Shown here piece after piece: positions 15,507-16,737 of a DNA stretch of 16,737 bases. The DNA is from JAZQQB01 sp045628865 (lineage in GTDB: Bacteria > Bacillota > Clostridia > Lachnospirales > Lachnospiraceae), in contig JAZQQB010000060.1 of NCBI GenBank assembly GCA_045628865.1, positions 1 to 16,737 on the forward strand. Direction: 5' to 3'. The position numbers and the translations under genes were made by a program. The stretch's first letter is position 1. Each line of letters starts with the position of its first letter. The notes below the pieces were generated by a model that searched no databases, was not told the DNA's origin, and worked only from the letters and a program-made list of their open reading frames with translations.

Positions 15507-16058
15507 CTAAACTGTCATGATTTCTTTTTTCTTTTCATCGATAATCTGATCAATATTTTTGATGTACTTATCAGTTAATTTCTGTAATTCATCTTCCAAA
15601 GATTTGATCTCATCTTCTGAAACTTCAGTTTTTGCAAGTTTCTTGAAAGAATCATTACCATCACGGCGAATATTACGGATTGCAACCTTTCCTTCTTCAC
15701 CCTTCTTTGCAATATCCTTTGCAAGTTCTTTACGTCTTTCCTCTGTTAATTCAGGGAAAATCAAACGAATCACTGAACCATCATTGTTAGGATTGATTCC
15801 AAGATCAGAAGTCATGATTGCTTTCTCAATTTCTCTGATCAATGTCTTATCCCATGGTGCGATCTGAATCATTCTTGGTTCTGGAACTGTAACATTTCCT
15901 ACCTGCTGGATTGGTGTAGGTGTTCCATAATAATCAACTTTAATCTTATCTAATACGTGTGGATTCGCACGTCCAGCACGAATTGTACCTAAATCTGACT
16001 CTAAAAAGTCAAATGCTTTCTTCATTTTCTCATCATAAACTGCGATTTTCTCGTTCAT
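15507..16058 (-). CDS. frr: Ribosome recycling factor
   Basis: RRF splits post-termination ribosomes together with EF-G, in the cytoplasm. From the ATG at 16056-16058 the protein has 183 residues, the usual size, and begins MNEKIAVYDEKMKKA. The family segment GTIRAGRANP (about 25-34), the PRMIQIAPWDK segment and the C-terminal three-helix-bundle part IRNIRRDGND are present. GGAGG lies seven bases before this ATG. Starts further upstream (to 16121) would add residues unlike any RRF and translate the ribosome-binding site. It follows pyrH by 91 bp, the usual order in Firmicutes. Confidence 0.97.
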   Translation of the reverse strand: MNEKIAVYDEKMKKAFDFLESDLGTIRAGRANPHVLDKIKVDYYGTPTPIQQVGNVTVPEPRMIQIAPWDKTLIREIEKAIMTSDLGINPNNDGSVIRLIFPELTEERRKELAKDIAKKGEEGKVAIRNIRRDGNDSFKKLAKTEVSEDEIKSLEDELQKLTDKYIKNIDQIIDEKKKEIMTV

Positions 16059-16149
16059 TACAAATCCTCCAAAAATGTACTGCCACCAACGAAGCAGTGT
16101 ATATTCACTACTGCATTGCACAATTTACACTGTACCATCTTTCCTGTAA

Positions 16150-16737
16150 TTATTCAACTGTTACTTTTGTTCCTGTAAACTTTCCACTTACAGTGTTCAC
16201 AATGCTATTCTCTTCATTCAATCCAAATACCCACATAGGCATTTTGTTGTCTCTTGCAAGAATGGAAGCAGTCATGTCAACCACCTGGAGATTCTTAGCT
16301 ACAACTTCTGAAATACTTACTTCATCATACTTCTTTGCATCAGGATTCTTAGCTGGATCTGAATCATATACACCATCAATAGCCTTTGCAAGAAGAATAA
16401 CGTCTGCCTCAATTTCAATAGCTCGAAGTACAACACCTGTATCTGTTGAAAAATATGGATGTCCTGTTCCACCTGCAAAGAAAACAACCATTCCCTTTGA
16501 GAAATATTTATTGGCTCTATCCTTAGAATATAACTTTGTGAAAGAACCACATTCAAATGGTGACAGGATATTGGTCATCATGCCTACAGATCAGAAAATT
16601 TCTGAAACATAGATACAGTTCATGATAGTTGCAAGCATACCAACCTGATCTGCTTTTGTTCTATCAATATTCTCACTTGTTCTTCCTCTCCAGAAGTTAC
16701 CGCCACCAATCACGATACCAATTTCGTATCCTTGATC
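16150..16737 (-). pseudogene. pyrH: UMP kinase, 5'-truncated by the window edge and interrupted by an in-frame TGA
   Basis: UMP kinase phosphorylates UMP to UDP and is normally essential. The frame is open from the window edge and covers 195 codon positions; about 40 N-terminal residues lie outside. Before the interruption it reads IGIVIGGGNFWRGR and TSENIDRTKADQVGMLAT. After it come FAGGTGHPYFSTDT, EADVILLAKAIDGVYDSDP and KMPMWVFGLNEENS, all good UMP-kinase segments. A TGA at 16591-16593 splits VSEIF from SVGMM, where I expect an Arg codon; AGA to TGA or CGA to TGA is a single-base change. No frameshift is seen. The rest shows no decay, so a sequencing error or a very recent mutation is more likely than an old pseudogene. 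Restart at ATG-ATG (16576-16581) would lack the glycine-rich nucleotide-binding part and has no ribosome-binding site. Confidence 0.85.

Noticed and set aside
16059..16121. Upstream start for ribosome recycling factor (21 extra residues)
   Set aside because: The added residues are unlike RRF and cover the GGAGG site; MNEKIAVYD gives the standard 183 residues.
16591..16593. TGA in pyrH read as Trp or selenocysteine
   Set aside because: TGA ends uppS and polC in this window, the family does not expect Trp or Cys here, and no SECIS-like hairpin context was evident.
15959..16612. 217-codon plus-strand open frame opposite frr and pyrH
   Set aside because: It is antisense to two conserved genes, has no ribosome-binding site and a composition typical of a complementary-strand shadow.

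Overview
The window is a low-GC Firmicutes chromosome segment, most likely a motile anaerobe of the Clostridia, probably Lachnospiraceae. I infer this from gene content and protein style (PolC-type replicase, PPi-type phosphofructokinase with GGND and PKTIDND motifs, formate/nitrite channel, sigma-D-like promoter before a chemoreceptor, WXG100 proteins). I cannot assign a species. All protein genes lie on the minus strand; only a tRNA-Glu lies on the plus strand.

Right part (about 6.77-16.74 kb): reading in the direction of transcription, this is the conserved Firmicutes block pyrH - frr - uppS - dxr - rseP - ispG - polC. It links pyrimidine nucleotide supply, ribosome recycling, isoprenoid and cell-wall lipid carrier synthesis (Dxr and IspG make precursors, UppS makes undecaprenyl-PP), an intramembrane protease and the replicative polymerase. 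Two things are odd here. pyrH, cut by the window edge, carries an in-frame TGA. cdsA, which usually sits between uppS and dxr, is absent, and uppS and dxr overlap by four bases instead.

Middle and left part (0.09-6.77 kb): polC and rimP are usually neighbours in Firmicutes, but here about 6.7 kb of accessory DNA separates them. It holds two WXG100 (Esx-like) genes, a bidirectional terminator, a tRNA-Glu(CTC) with its own promoter and terminator, a chemoreceptor with a sigma-D-like promoter, a PPi-dependent phosphofructokinase close behind it, an unrecognised lipoprotein, and a FocA/NirC-family channel.

Left edge (1-300): the GTG start of rimP lies behind a near-consensus promoter and a highly structured leader. 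The leader holds an early terminator-like hairpin, a 10-bp palindrome and complementary ends, and resembles a small palindromic (MITE-like) element. A 12-base core from this leader recurs twice near the tRNA.

I found no CRISPR array, insertion sequence, phage gene or clearly new multi-gene system. The observations most worth checking are the pyrH stop codon, the missing cdsA, the rimP leader with its dispersed repeat, and the orphan WXG100 pair.
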